From contig OY282369.1 of NCBI GenBank assembly GCA_958295735.1, forward strand, positions 62,001 to 126,000: a stretch of 64,000 nt of DNA, written 5' to 3'. Source of the DNA: an uncultured Candidatus Cenarchaeum sp. Lineage in GTDB: Archaea > Thermoproteota > Nitrososphaeria > Nitrososphaerales > Nitrosopumilaceae. This document shows, in pieces, positions 9,480 to 19,900 of this stretch. The notes under the pieces are model-generated. The model ran no database searches, was not told the DNA's origin, and saw only the letters and a program-made list of their open reading frames with translations. Made by a program: the position numbers and the translations under genes. Each line of letters starts with the position of its first letter. Positions within the stretch are counted from its first letter, which is position 1.

Positions 9480-9952
9480 GTGTGTTCGGAATGCCTGCGA
9501 ATCCGCTTCAAAAGCGTGAGCTCGTACCTTTTCTGTCGTTTTCGTTACGGGGGGCGATCTGCCGGAGCTCGGCGTCGATCCGGCAGGCAACCGCCCCCGC
9601 CTCCCGCGGGCAGGCGGCAGGCCGGGGAGGTGCTCCGGGACCGGGGAAGCGGGGATCGCGCGCCGCCGGGGCCCGCCGGAATTCGCCGCGGCTTGCGGCG
9701 GGCGGAGGCCCCGCCGCCCGCCGGACGCGGGCAGCCCGGAGGCCCCGCCCGGCGCATTCTCCGCCAGGAAAGACGCGGAGGCGATCGAGAAAAACATCCC
9801 GCGCCGGACAGGGGAGGACGCGAGCGAACAGGCGGCGCGGTTTTAGCACAACGCGCCGCCCGAGCTCGCCGCGCGGCCGCGCGACCCGCCCTCCCGGGCT
9901 CCGGTTGCGGCGGCCGGATGCCCGCGGCCCGCCCGGCGCCGCGCCGGCCGGC
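9480..9952. other. gene-free stretch with a dispersed repeat
   Basis: No convincing gene. Bases about 9655-9850 recur inverted at about 47745-47935 (shared landmarks GGCGATCGAGAAAAAC and GCGCCGGACA..GGAGGACGCG). The repeat is not recognised; it could be a decayed mobile element. Confidence 0.5.
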
Positions 9953-10372
9953 CTAGCGGGCCGCGTCCGCGCGCGCAACCGCGGCGGGCGGGGGGGACGC
10001 GGCGGGCCCCCGCTTCCTCTCAGCCTCGCGCGCTTCGCTCACGGCTCTGTGTGCGGCTATCAGCTCATCCGCGGCGGCGTCGAGATCGGCCGGGGTGACC
10101 GGGTCGTGCGGCTCGCCCCAGTGGGTGGGGGGCCTAGAGCTCTCGCGCCTTTTCAGCGCGCCCTTGTACTTTTCCGGGTTCTTCAGGTAGTCCTCCAGGA
10201 CGGCGCGCGTGGTCTCCCGCGGGATATCGCGCCACTTCGCGAAGGTGTATTCCACGGCCGGTATCATCTCTGCATGCTTCATGCCGCACAACACCGCGTC
10301 CTTCTCCACGAGTTCCTCGAGCTTCCAGATCAGCCGAACGGTGTCGTTCTCGTCCAGCTTTGCCGCGCCCAT
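9953..10372 (-). CDS. conserved hypothetical protein
   Basis: 139 residues, ATG 10372, TAG stop. The first ~85 residues are helical and well composed (LDENDTVRLIWKLEELVEK, AVEYTFAKWRDIPRETTRAVLEDYLKNPEKYKG); the last ~35 are Ala/Pro/Arg-rich and probably disordered. A TATA box TTTAAATA lies 26 nt upstream, giving a leaderless transcript. I cannot name a family. It looks like a host gene stranded between mobile elements: the region on its 5' side holds an IS66 end and an ISH3 element. Confidence 0.7.
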   Translation of the reverse strand: MGAAKLDENDTVRLIWKLEELVEKDAVLCGMKHAEMIPAVEYTFAKWRDIPRETTRAVLEDYLKNPEKYKGALKRRESSRPPTHWGEPHDPVTPADLDAAADELIAAHRAVSEAREAERKRGPAASPPPAAVARADAAR

Positions 10373-10393
10373 GCCCCGGGTGCGCCGCGGCGG

Positions 10394-10401
10394 TATTTAA
10401 A
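10394..10401 (-). promoter_or_regulatory. TATA box of 9953-10372
   Basis: TTTAAATA on the minus strand, centre 26 nt from the ATG; supports that start and a leaderless mRNA. Confidence 0.65.
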
Positions 10402-10419
10402 CGGTGATCAGTCCGGCTC

Positions 10420-10473
10420 GTACACACTTACCTCCCCCCCCTCCCGCCGCGCGCCGCGCGCCCGGACCTCCCC
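10420..10473. mobile_element. left-end remnant of an IS66 element
   Basis: GTACACACTTACCTCCCCCC followed by GC-rich sequence matches the left end of the complete IS66 element at 53739. It stops where the ISH3-like element begins at 10474, so it was probably cut by that insertion. Confidence 0.65.
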
Positions 10474-12149
10474 GATCCAGTAGATCCCAGGTGTAGTTTT
10501 TTGGGCGCGGGCCCGCGCCGCCCGAACCTGCCGCGCGATGCAAAGATCTATATAGACAAGTTTTCAGATCTCGGCGATGGCGACGCCAAACGGCCCTGAC
10601 ACGCAGCAGATCTCCCGCCCCGCGGCGAAGTTCATGGGAAAGTTGTTCGGGGATCTGGGCATAGGGACGGGGAAGAGGCACAACGCGGTGTACGGGCCGG
10701 CCGACTTCGCGCGCGTGGTGATGAAGGCGGGGCTCGAGAAATCCTCCATAGAGGCCGCCACGAGATCGATGCGGCGGGCAGCGGAGGCGGCCGCGGAGGA
10801 ATGCGGGTCCGGCGCGAAGCCGAAGCGCGTCCCGAACTCCGATCTCACCAGGTCGTCCATCCGCGTCGTGGGCGAGGGAAAAGTGGCCGGGTGCTGCAAC
10901 AAAAAGCTGGGCAGCACCGTCCGGGCGGCCGGCCGGTCCGGGACGAAGCCCGGCGTGGCGAAGGGCGCGATCGACATCACCGACTACGGGTACCACGGCG
11001 AGAAACTGGAGGAGCACACGCGGGATTCCCGCCCGCGCGGGGGGACGTCCACGGCCTTCTCGTACGCGCTACTGCACGGCATCGGCGAGGACGCGAACAT
11101 CATGCTCAAGGTCAAGCGGTTCCCCCGCGGCTGCAAGCTGGAAAGCATCATGCTGGCGATACTGGCGGCCGCCGCCAGGGCCGGGGTGCTGCCGGAGCTG
11201 CTGCTGCTGGACCGCGGGTTCTGCAACGTGGGCTGCATGCTGGCGGCCGGGCTGAGGGGGAACAGGTGGATCATGCCGATGCTCAAGAACGCGAAGGTCA
11301 AGCGCCTCATAAGGGAGCACGACGAGGGAAAGCTGCCGCGGGCCGTGGAATACACGATGCGCGGCGCCGGCGGCAGGAGCGTGACGTTCACCCTGCTCAT
11401 AGTGAAAAAAGCCGCGAACAAGGGGAAGGGGAAGGGGAAAGGCAAAGGGAAAGGCAAGGACGGCGGCGGCGGCGGCGACGCGGTGTCGAGGTACGTCGTG
11501 TTCGCCACCAACATGCGGGTCGAGGATGCCGACGCCGCGATCGAGTCGATCCCAGAGGAATACCGCAAGCGGTGGGGGATAGAGACGGGGATCAAGGTGG
11601 TCAAGGGCATCACGGGAATCACGACCAGCAACTCGATCGTCCTGCGGCTGCTGCTCTTCTTCGTGCCGCTCCTCGCGTACAACCTGTGGAGGATCGCCAG
11701 GTTCGCCATCGAGGCGGCGGATCGCGGCAGCGGGAGAAAGCTGACCGCGAGCATGTTCGTCGGGGGCATCGTGGAGGCCTTGGGATCGTTCGTCATAGAC
11801 AGGGGCAAGTAGCGCCGGGCGGCGCCCGGGGATCCGGAGCCCGCCAGGCCGCTGGAATTCGAGATGCGCCGGCCGCGGGGCCTCCCCGCCGGCCGCGCTC
11901 CCTCCCGCGCGCGGCCCGCCGCGCCCCCGTTTTTTTTTTTTGCGGCGCGCCCCGCCGTCCCGCGCCGCCGCGCCGCCCCGCGCAAAAGCCGATCCGGCTC
12001 CCGCGCGGCGCCCCCGCTTGCCGCGGCGTCGAAGCCGGCATCCGCCGGGCGCGCCGGCCGGGGATTGCCGCGTGATGTGCTTATCTACTGTGTTTGCCGC
12101 GGGCGGCGCGAGCCTGCGCCAAAAATCTACACCTAGGACTTACTGGATC
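10474..12149 (+). mobile_element. complete ISH3/IS4-like insertion sequence
   Basis: Inverted ends: GATCCAGTAGATCCCAGGTG at the left, and at the right CTACACCTAGGACTTACTG followed by GATC. The similarity continues for about 50 bp inward (TTTTTTGGGCGCGGGCCCGC at left). GATC may be part of the target. One transposase gene lies between. The element truncates the IS5-like gene to its right (12150-13084) and an IS66 end to its left. Confidence 0.75.
10577..11812 (+). CDS. ISH3/IS4-like DDE transposase
   Basis: 411 residues, intact, ATG 10577, TAG stop. A TATA box CTATATAG (10548-10555) lies 25 nt before the ATG, so the message should be leaderless. Catalytic residues in order: D136 (IDITDYGYHG), D212 (LLLDRGFCN) and E336 within Y329-RKRWGIETGIK, the Y-R-E-K signature of IS4-type enzymes. 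A Lys/Gly low-complexity run (KGKGKGKGKGK) sits between the second Asp and the Glu, in the insertion domain. The C-terminus is hydrophobic (LRLLLFFVPLLAYNLWRIARF), usual for this group. It looks functional. Confidence 0.85.
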   Translation: MATPNGPDTQQISRPAAKFMGKLFGDLGIGTGKRHNAVYGPADFARVVMKAGLEKSSIEAATRSMRRAAEAAAEECGSGAKPKRVPNSDLTRSSIRVVGEGKVAGCCNKKLGSTVRAAGRSGTKPGVAKGAIDITDYGYHGEKLEEHTRDSRPRGGTSTAFSYALLHGIGEDANIMLKVKRFPRGCKLESIMLAILAAAARAGVLPELLLLDRGFCNVGCMLAAGLRGNRWIMPMLKNAKVKRLIREHDEGKLPRAVEYTMRGAGGRSVTFTLLIVKKAANKGKGKGKGKGKGKDGGGGGDAVSRYVVFATNMRVEDADAAIESIPEEYRKRWGIETGIKVVKGITGITTSNSIVLRLLLFFVPLLAYNLWRIARFAIEAADRGSGRKLTASMFVGGIVEALGSFVIDRGK

Positions 12150-13084
12150 CCCCCGTTCCACTCCTTTTGCGCGGCGGTCAGCTCCTTCTTCGCGGTCCTT
12201 TTCGCGGGGTTCACGGGGGTGATTCCGGGAAGGCGCTTCTCGGATCCCTGGAACCCCGAGTCCCCGATCAGCCTTATCCTCTCCTTCTCGGGCGTGCCCG
12301 GATCCGCCATGCTCGGGAACGTCTCGGCCAGCCCTTCCAGCATCACGGTGTGGTTCCTGCTGCCGGGAAGCGTCTCGCTCACGTGCGCGGTCACCGTCCT
12401 CCGGTTGGTGACCGTCAGCGTGTTCGTGCAGTGCGTCTTGTTCTTGCGGGTATAGTAGTCCCTCTGCTCCTCCTCGTCGGAAGGCCGCGCGCGGGGCACC
12501 AGGGTGCCGTCGACCGTCAGGTCGCCGCCCTTCTTGCCCGGCATGAACTTCTTGCGCTCCTCGTCGGTCTTGCAGGCCGCTGTCTACTTGGAGATGTTCT
12601 TGGGCGTGGGCAGCACCTCCTCCATCACCCGCTCGTTCATCTTCAGGTACCAGGAGACGGAGCCCTGGTCCACCGCGAACAAGCCGGACAGCTGCTCCTG
12701 CGTCGGGTCGGCCTTGATGCGCATCAGGGAGAGGTACGCGGCGCGCCCGTACTCCAGCTTGCGCCCGTTGCCCCGGGCCGACGCGGTGCTCGCGCAGTTC
12801 CTGAACAGCGGGGTCTTGTTCATGCGCTCGATCGCCTCTGTATAGTGGGCCACCACGAGCTTGATCCCCTCCGGCGCCAGCCCGGTCCAGCACTTCGAGT
12901 GCGCGGGGTCGTTCATGATGCGGTGCAGCCACTCGGCCGAGTGCATGCGCGCGGGATCGCCGCACTGGAGCCTCCTTTCGGCGGCGGGCGACTTCCAGAG
13001 CGCCCTCTCGGCCTCCCGTTCCGCCTCCAGCCGCTTTACCTCGTTCTCGGCCATGGCGAGCCGCCGCTTGAGCGAGTTTGGCAT
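12150..13084 (-). pseudogene. IS5-like (DDE_Tnp_4 type) transposase, amber-interrupted and 3'-truncated
   Basis: From ATG 13084 the first 166 codons hold a coiled N-terminus and a helix-turn-helix (TQEQLSGLFAVDQGSVSWYL). An in-frame TAG at 12584-12586 follows; the same frame then reads on with DLTVDGTLVPRARPSDEEEQ (first Asp), HTVMLEG and IGDSGFQG (second Asp), KNKTHCTNTLTVTNRRTV being the typical middle block. The C-terminal part with the expected Glu (VEH-type motif) is missing, because the ISH3-like element ends at 12149. Without the amber the gene would otherwise be open. Confidence 0.75.
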
Positions 13085-13161
13085 GCCATCCTGTCGCGAC
13101 GTGGCTCCTCAACCCGCGGTGTGAACTTGTTTTGGCATTTGGTCAATACGCGTAAACCCTA

Positions 13162-13236
13162 TTGTGATCCAGGCGCGAGATCGCGGGGTGGCCTGCCGTT
13201 GCCAGGCGCGGTTTTGGCTTGGACGCAAGTCTGCAC
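13162..13236. mobile_element. MITE copy 2, left end missing
   Basis: Matches 3269-3343 almost base for base, with the right terminal repeat GGACGCAAGTCTGCAC intact. The left repeat is replaced by ACGCGTAAACCCT, so another event removed it. Confidence 0.7.
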
Positions 13237-14329
13237 CTGCCGCCTCCCCCTGGGCGGCCCACCCCGCGGCCCCCCGATCCCGTCGGCAGGACGGCCGCCG
13301 CCCGGAGGCTGGCCGGCGCCGCGCTTCCCGCGATGCGCCGTATCGCATCCTGGCGCGGACTGCGACAAGCGAGAACGGCGCCGCCGCGGGCGCGGCGGGC
13401 TGCCCGGCCGGTATTGTGGCGAAAGGGGCCCCCGCCGCCCGGCCTTTCCGGCCGCCCGGCGCGCCCCGCCTTCCGCGCAGGCATGCTGCCGTCCCGGGGC
13501 GCGGCGGGCGGCGGGAAGGCAACCGCGCACCGCCGCGGCATCGGCGAGCCCGGGATCGCGGCCGGCCCGGATCCCCCCGCGGCGGAGGAATGGCTGTTGG
13601 GATCGGCGGCCGATGCCCCGCCGGGCCGCGCTGCCGCCTACCCGTGACGCCCCAGTTCCGCGAGCGACTCTTCCTTCTTGGCAAGCGCGTACGGGTCGTC
13701 CGGGACGATGTCCAGCCGCCTGTCATAGTGCGCGACCGCCTCCTCGTGCCGCCCCAGTTCCGCGAGCGACACTCCTTTCGCGACATGCGCGCGGGAGTCT
13801 CTAGGATCCCGGGCCAGGGCCCGGTCGTAGTGCATGACCGCCTCCTCGTGCCGCCCCAGTTCCGCGAGCGACACCCCTTTCGCGACATGCGCGCGGGAGT
13901 CTCTAGGATCCCGGGCCAGGGCCCGGTCGTAGTGCATGACCGCCTCCTCGTGCCGCCCCAGTTCCGCTAGCAACTCCCCCTTTCCGACAAGCGCGTGCGG
14001 GTCGTCCAGATCCAGGTCCAGGGCAAAGTCGTAGCACTCCTCCGCCTCCCCGTGCCGCCCCAGCTTTGCGAGCGACACCCCCTTTCCGACAAGCGCGTAC
14101 TGGTAGTCCGGATCCATGGCCAGGGCCCGGTCGTAGCACTCCACGGCCTCCCCGTGCCGCCACAGCTTTGCAAGCGACGTCCCCCGCATGGCATGCGCGC
14201 GGGAGTCGCCCGGATCCATGGCCAGGGCCCGGCAGTAGTGCATGACGGCCTCCCCGTGCTTGCCCATCCGCGCAAGCGACTCCCCCTTCATGACGAGCGC
14301 GTACGGGTAGTCCGGATCCATGTCCAGGG

Positions 14330-16643
14330 GTGTAGACTTACGTCCATTGCCTAGCCGCGCCTGATGGGGCGCCACCACGCAGGCGAGCAGTGCGCCGGCA
14401 GGCGCGGGCGGCCGCCAGAGCAGGCCGTTCCCGCATCGGGGGGCCGGCGGGCGGGCAGGCGCGGGCGGGCAGGCGGGCGCGGACGGCCGCCAGAGCGGGG
14501 CTCCGTCCCGCCGGAGGCCCGCCGAGCGCGCCGCGGGTCAACATTGCTTCACCATCTTGTAGCAATGTTTCAGTAGGCACGCTTAAGGATCACCGGTCCG
14601 TGACCCCATCCGTGCCAGACTCGGAAACGGTGCTGTTGCGGAGGGAGCTGGTGGCGGTGACCCGGCTCCTGGATGACCTGAAGGCAAAATACGCGAAAGA
14701 CACGGGGGACATGAGGCTGGAGATTGCCGGGCTGCGGGGCGAGATCGATCGCCTGAATGTCGCGGCGGCGCAGCACGCCGGCTGCTGCGGGGACAAGGCA
14801 GAGATTGCCCGGCTGCGGGGCGAGGACAAGGCAGAGATTGCCCGGCTGCGGGGCGAGATCGATCGCCTGCGGGGCGGCAACGATCGCCCCGGGGCAGGGC
14901 CGGCGGCGCCGGCGGCGCGGAGCCGCGCGGCGGGGAATGCGGCGCCGGGCGCGCGCGGCGGGGAATGCGGCGCCGGCGCCGGGGGCGATGCTGCCAAGCC
15001 GGGGCGGGAGCCCGCCGGGGGTGAGAAGGACGCGGGCGCGATGGCCGCGGAGCTGAAGGATGCCAAGAGGCGGCTCGCCTTGTACGACCACCACAACAGG
15101 ACCGATGCCAGGGCGTACAACGCCGATCGGGCCAAGTTCCGCAGGGAGAACGGCACGTACGACAGCGACCGCAAGCCGGGAAAGATCGGCGCGCCGGCGG
15201 GGCACAAGGGGGCGTCGCACCGGCACAAGCCGGGAAGGAAGACCGTCGCCAAGCTGCACGCGTGTGATTACTGCGGGTCCTGCGAGCACCTCAAGCCGCT
15301 GCGGCCGGCCAACAGGATCGCCCTGATTCTGGAAAGCGACGGCAGCATCACGCCCGTCGGCATCTGGGCCGAGCGGGCAAATTGCACGAAATGCTGCAAG
15401 ATCAGCGAGGCGAAGTCGGAGGCGATTCCGGGCACGCAGCTGGGGCTGGCGCTGCTCATGATCGTGGCCGCGCACGTCGCGAAGGCCCTGCCGGACGCGG
15501 ACATCGCCGACCTCATGGAGCAGCTGCACGGCCTGAAGATCTCGCCGTCCGCGGTGCTGAAGGCCCGCAGGGCCATCGCCCGCGTCCTGGAGGCAGTGTA
15601 CCGGCGCATCCTGGAATACATGGTGGCCTACGCCACGTTCGTGCAGTTCGACGAGACCCCCATCAGGATCGCCGGGGCCCAGGGGTACGTCTGGCTGGCC
15701 TGCTGGGGGGATGCGGTGTACATGGTGTGCGTTCACAGCAGGAGCGCGGCCGTGCTGGACGCCCATTTCCCGGGGCTGAAGGACAAGCCGGCGGTGACCG
15801 ACCAGTACTCGGGGTACAACGGCATCAAGGAGAGGCAGGCCTGCATGATCCACATCCTGCGGCATTCCGAGAGCGGCGTGGTCCGCACCAAAGACGCGGA
15901 CGAGAAGGAGAAGGAGAAGCGGCCGTACGATCGGCTGCGGGGCATGTACAGGACGGTCAAGCCCATGGACACCGCGGGCGAGGCCACGATCAAGGAGCTG
16001 GACAGCCAGGTGCTCGACATAGCGGGCGAGTACGGCGAGGGGCACAAGATGCACACGGCCCTCTCCAACGCGCGGCCGAACATGTTCACGTCCCTGAGGC
16101 ATCCCGGCATGCCGTGCCACAACAACCGGGTGGAGCAGGCCATACACGAGGGGCCGGCCAAGGAAAAGAGGTCGCGCCGCCAGCTGAGGAGCGCGTCCGG
16201 CATGCGCTGCCTCGCCGTGACGTGCTCCGTGTTCCAGACGGGGAAGCGCCGCGGAATCTGGCCGGCGCGCATACTGGAGGCCGCCGCCACCGACCCGAAC
16301 TGGAACATACTCGATCCGCCGGCCACCGGGCCGCCGCCCCCCGGCAAGGGCGGCAGCAGCGGCAGCCGCCCGGCCGACGACGACGACGGCTTGCGCCGTG
16401 CCGCCCCGTGCTGAGGCGGCGCAAGCGGTACAACCAGCCCGGATGCCGGCACGGCCCCGGGCGGGGTTCGCCGCGCCGTCGGATCGCGCCGAATGATGCG
16501 CCGCGGCGGGGGCGCCCCGCCCGCCGGATGCGGCCGGAGCCGGCCGGACGGCCGGCAGGCGCGCGGCCCGCGAAGCGGAGGGCCAGCCGCGCCGGCTCGG
16601 GGCCGCGTTTGGGCGCGGCCGGGCAATGGACGTAAGTCTACAC
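14330..16643 (+). mobile_element. complete IS66-family insertion sequence
   Basis: 2314 bp with perfect 22-bp inverted repeats: GTGTAGACTTACGTCCATTG plus CC at 14330-14351 and its exact inverse at 16622-16643. It carries a single transposase gene, without the tnpA/tnpB accessory genes of larger IS66 members. Target duplication: 14322-14329 and 16644-16651. A 57640-57756 fragment is a second, older end of the same element, and the MITE family uses the same ends. Confidence 0.92.
14612..16414 (+). CDS. IS66-family transposase
   Basis: 600 residues from GTG 14612; this start aligns residue for residue with the start of the other IS66 transposase (VPDSETVLLRREL here, MAESGVALLRKEL there) and lies 28 nt from CTTAAG. 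A coiled coil with repeats of KAEIARLRGE is followed by a Gly/Ala linker, a two-Cys finger (CDYCGSC) and CTKCCK, then the DDE core: D347 (QFDETPIRI), D397 (VTDQYSGY) and E508 (NNRVEQAIH). C-terminal tail Gly/Pro/Asp-rich. It ends in TGA and has no lesion. Confidence 0.88.
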   Translation: MPDSETVLLRRELVAVTRLLDDLKAKYAKDTGDMRLEIAGLRGEIDRLNVAAAQHAGCCGDKAEIARLRGEDKAEIARLRGEIDRLRGGNDRPGAGPAAPAARSRAAGNAAPGARGGECGAGAGGDAAKPGREPAGGEKDAGAMAAELKDAKRRLALYDHHNRTDARAYNADRAKFRRENGTYDSDRKPGKIGAPAGHKGASHRHKPGRKTVAKLHACDYCGSCEHLKPLRPANRIALILESDGSITPVGIWAERANCTKCCKISEAKSEAIPGTQLGLALLMIVAAHVAKALPDADIADLMEQLHGLKISPSAVLKARRAIARVLEAVYRRILEYMVAYATFVQFDETPIRIAGAQGYVWLACWGDAVYMVCVHSRSAAVLDAHFPGLKDKPAVTDQYSGYNGIKERQACMIHILRHSESGVVRTKDADEKEKEKRPYDRLRGMYRTVKPMDTAGEATIKELDSQVLDIAGEYGEGHKMHTALSNARPNMFTSLRHPGMPCHNNRVEQAIHEGPAKEKRSRRQLRSASGMRCLAVTCSVFQTGKRRGIWPARILEAAATDPNWNILDPPATGPPPPGKGGSSGSRPADDDDGLRRAAPC

Positions 16644-17658
16644 GTCCAAGGCCCGGTCGCAGCACACCACGGCCTCTCCGAGCCGCCCCAGCTCCGCGAG
16701 CGACTCCCCCTTCCTGACGAGCGCGTACGGGTAGTCCGGATCCATGGCCAGGGCCCGGTCGCAGCACACCACGGCCTCCCCGTGCCGCCCCAGCTTTGCG
16801 AGCGACACCCCCTTCCTGACGAGCGCGCACATGTCGTCCAAATCCCGATCCAGGGCCCGGTCGTAGCACTCCACGGCCTCCCCGTGCCGCCCCAGCTCCG
16901 CGAGCGACTCCCCCTTCCTGACGAGCGCGGAGTCGTCCCGATCCAGTGCCCCGTCGTAGCACTCCACGGCCTCCCCGTGCCGCCCCAGCTCCGCGAGCGA
17001 CTCCCCCTTCCTGACGAGCGCGCAGGGATCGTCCCGCCGTACGGCAAGCGCCATGTCGTAGTACATGATCGCATCCCTGTACTCGCGCGAACGGGACAGG
17101 CCGTCCCCCACGTGCAGGCAGAAATGGCGGTTGCTGGAGTGGATCTCAAGCATGATGCATCTTATGAACGCCAGGACGGCTCCAAAACGCCGGTTGAGCT
17201 CGATCGGCGGCAGGTCAAATGACCCGTGGACCCTGCGGTGCCTGTGGACGAACAGGGCCTCGAGCGTTGCCCGGCGCGGTCCTTGCAGGCAGTGGTCGAA
17301 CGCGCGCGGCATGCCGATTTCGTTCAGGATGTTTTTTATGGAATCGACGTTCTGGAAATTCATGGAAAACACGATGCGCCGCGCCAGCGAGTCCCCGCCA
17401 GGCGGCTCGGGACCAGGCAGTTCGCCGCCCACAAGCTTGCCGGGGGATACCTTTCCCTCGTCGATCAGCGTTTCGACGGTATGCCTCAGGAACTGCTCGA
17501 GCACCGTGACCAGCCCCACGGTGCAGCAGTTCCCCGCAAAGTAGTCGGCGCGCTTCATCTTGGACTTGATCCGGCCAAACTCCGCGAATACCGAACCGAT
17601 GTCCTGCTCGCGCGCCGCCTCGTCGATGCGCCTGAATCTTATCCGCATGGTTGCAACC

Positions 17659-17684
17659 GGCCGTACGGCCCGTTACTATTTATC
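17659..17684 (-). promoter_or_regulatory. TATA box and palindrome of HEPN-TPR copy 2
   Basis: GATAAATA (17684-17677) and the 12-bp perfect palindrome GGCCGTACGGCC (17670-17659), then ATG 17648. Same layout as copy 1. Confidence 0.65.
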
Positions 17685-17759
17685 TGTTTTTAATAGGCAA
17701 TACCGGAGGGAAACGGCGGACCTGATTCTGCTGCAGGCGGCAGGGGGCGGGGGAGGCGG

Positions 17760-18080
17760 CTAGTCGTCCTCAACCAGCGCGAGTTCCCATTTCCTGGCAT
17801 CTTCGCGGCGGTACTTGCGCTCATATTCCCATCTTCGCTTTTCGTCATTCATGACCATCTCTATGCACCTCTGTGCCGACTCTTCGTGGTAGTACGGCCA
17901 AGGTTCTGATGATTTTGTCGCTTCCGCGCGCGGCGCGCGCTGCTCCGTCGCCTGCTCCGTCGCCTGCTCCGTCGCCTGCTCCGTCGCCTGCTCCGTCGCC
18001 TGCTCCGTCGCCTGCTCCGTCGCCTGCTCCGTCGCCTGCTCCGTCGCCTGCTCCGTCGCCTGCTCCGTCGCCTGCACCAT
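17760..18080 (-). CDS. small acidic-tailed cassette protein, copy 2
   Basis: 106 residues from ATG 18080, 25 nt from the TATA box. M-V-Q, eleven ATEQ tetrapeptides, RAPRAE, then the unique part ([18 protein letters not shown]) and a charged helix ending WELALVEDD. Compared with copy 1 the repeat unit is half as long and the residues around it differ, while the last 50 residues are nearly the same. It precedes HEPN-TPR copy 2 by 111 bp. TAG stop. Confidence 0.7.
   Translation of the reverse strand: MVQATEQATEQATEQATEQATEQATEQATEQATEQATEQATEQATEQRAPRAEATKSSEPWPYYHEESAQRCIEMVMNDEKRRWEYERKYRREDARKWELALVEDD
17940..18071. repeat. 12-bp in-frame tandem repeat, 11 units
   Basis: Unit GCTCCGTCGCCT repeated eleven times without visible change; encodes ATEQ on the minus strand. 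Confidence 0.95.
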
Positions 18081-18116
18081 GCGTGGCATGGATCTTGCTC
18101 GTATTTAATTTTTGGT

Positions 18117-19774
18117 TTGGATGCCGGATGCAGGCTGATGCCGCCCGCGCGCGCCCGGCGGATCCGCCGGGGCCGGTCAGGCGGCCGCTGCCGGGGCCGG
18201 TCAGGCGGCCGCTGCCGGGGCCGGCGGCCGCCCCGCCGCGGGGCCGGGCGGGCGCACCAGCCCGGATGCGGGGGAATCAAATACGCACCAGTCGGGCCCG
18301 GCCCAGGGTCCTGGGTCGAACGCGTTCCAATCGGGGTTGCGGGCGATCGATGCCGACCCTGCCCCCGAACGCGCGGTCCGTGCGGGCGGTGCCGCGAGCG
18401 CGGCCAGCCCGGAGAACGCCTCGCGCCCCCCCCCCCCCGGCGCAGGGATCTTGTGGCGCGCCTTGCGCCGCGTCGCCACGTGGTCGCGCATGGCGGGCCC
18501 GGCGGGGTCGTCGGCGGGGCGCGTCTTCGGCCTGCCTTCCGGGTACGCCCAGGCGGCGTCGCGGAACTCCCCGGCGAGGCACGCCGCGGCGGGCGGCGCC
18601 GGCGTCCCGTTGCCGCGCGTCCTGCGGGTGCCCCGGGAGCCGGCCGTGCCTCGCCTCGCCCCCCGTGCCGCCGCCCGCGGCGGCGGCCTCGCCCCCGGCG
18701 AGCAGGTGCCCGCGGCATCTCCGGATGCCGGAACTCGCCGCGGTACGCCGGCAGCCCGTCTGCCGCCGCCGCCTTACGAGGCATCCGGCCGAAGTGCTCC
18801 CCCGGGACTGCCGCCCCGCGGCCGGGCGCGAAGCGCGCCCGCGCGGCGTCGCCCGCGCGCAGCCTGTCCTGCCCGGCGCGCCGATCCCGAACCCGGTCTC
18901 GCCCGCGCGCGCGAACGCGTTCCCGCGGAGCGCCCGCTTTGTCCCCCGGCCGCTTCATCGACGCGCCCGCCGGGGCCCCGCGGGCCTTCGCCACGGCGGC
19001 CCCCGGGATGCGTAAGCAGGACGCGGGCTCGACAAAGCCCGCGATCTTCGCGCCCGCGCGGCCCGTCGTGAAGGGCGCCTGGATCGGGCCGAGCGCCCCG
19101 GGGCCGCGCGGGGCGCCCTCCGGAAGCGGCGCCCGGGCCTCGCGTAACTCCCCGCGCCTGCCGCGCCGGCCCTTCTCCGCCCCGATCGCGGTGGCCGCGC
19201 GCCGGCGCTGATCGAAGTCGCCGGCCAGGTTTTGCCGCCGGGCGGACTTTTCCGGGGGGCCGCGGCGCACGGGGCGCGCCGGGATCCCGCACCGCGTGGC
19301 GAACCGGGGCCAGTTGCGGCGCGGGACGCCCTCGCGCCCCCCGGGCGGGCCCGCCTCGCGCGTGGCGCCGCCGTCCGAAGGCGCGGGCCCGCCGCCGGAT
19401 CCCGCCCCGTCGCTCCCCTCGCAGCCCCGCTCCTTGCGCCAGGCGTTCCGCCGTGGGCCGTTCGTGCCGAGGGTCGACGAGGGCGCGTCCGTGCTGCCGC
19501 ACGCGGCAAGCCCGGCCGCCCGCTCCGCGGCCTTGGCATCACGCTCCGCGGCCGCAGATTCAAGCTTCGTTCTTTCCGAGCGCTGCCGCCGGTTCCTCGC
19601 GCGGCAGCTCCTGCTCCGAGTCCTCGGCCTCCAGTCCAGCGATCTCGGCTGCCCGCTCCGCGTTATTTCCGAGCGCTGCCGCCGGTTCCTCGCGCGGCAG
19701 CGCCACCCCAGATTCCGCCACGCCGGCAGGCACAAATCCGCCCCACCGATACGAATCGACTCATGCCAAACCAA
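18117..19774 (-). pseudogene. decayed IS66 transposase (copy B)
   Basis: The partner of 6190-7516 in the duplicated block, but it keeps the N-terminal coiled-coil region up to about 19730, where GCGGAATCTGGGGTGGCGCT on the minus strand corresponds to the MAESGVAL start of the intact gene at 55745. Reading is broken by frameshifts; one deletion (about 18510) is absent from copy A. At 19790-19845 a GC-shifted trace of the element's right end remains. Substitutions relative to the intact copy are again mainly towards G/C. Confidence 0.7.
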
Positions 19775-19900
19775 TCTTGCGCGGCTTGCGGGCCCACCAG
19801 GGAGGCCCCGAGGCGCGGCGGGGAGAAGCGCGTGCGGGCAGTACCGGTAGGAAGCGGCGGACCGGATTCTGCTGCTGGCGGCAGGGGGCGGGGGAGGCGG

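Larger units (their letters stand above)
13638..17648 (-). pseudogene. HEPN-TPR protein, cassette copy 2, split by IS66
   Basis: A near-copy of 3745-5433. The N-terminal part (17648 to 16644) keeps the HEPN-like domain with R-H-R-R-V-H and about four TPRs, ending in ..CCDRALD. The remaining TPRs run from 14329 to 13638 with the same TAG stop. Between them sits a complete 2314-bp IS66 element flanked by GTCCAGGG and GTCCAAGG, an 8-bp target duplication differing at one base. Removing the element and one duplicate restores the TPR frame. TATA box and palindrome upstream are intact, so a truncated HEPN plus TPR protein may still be made. Confidence 0.85.
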
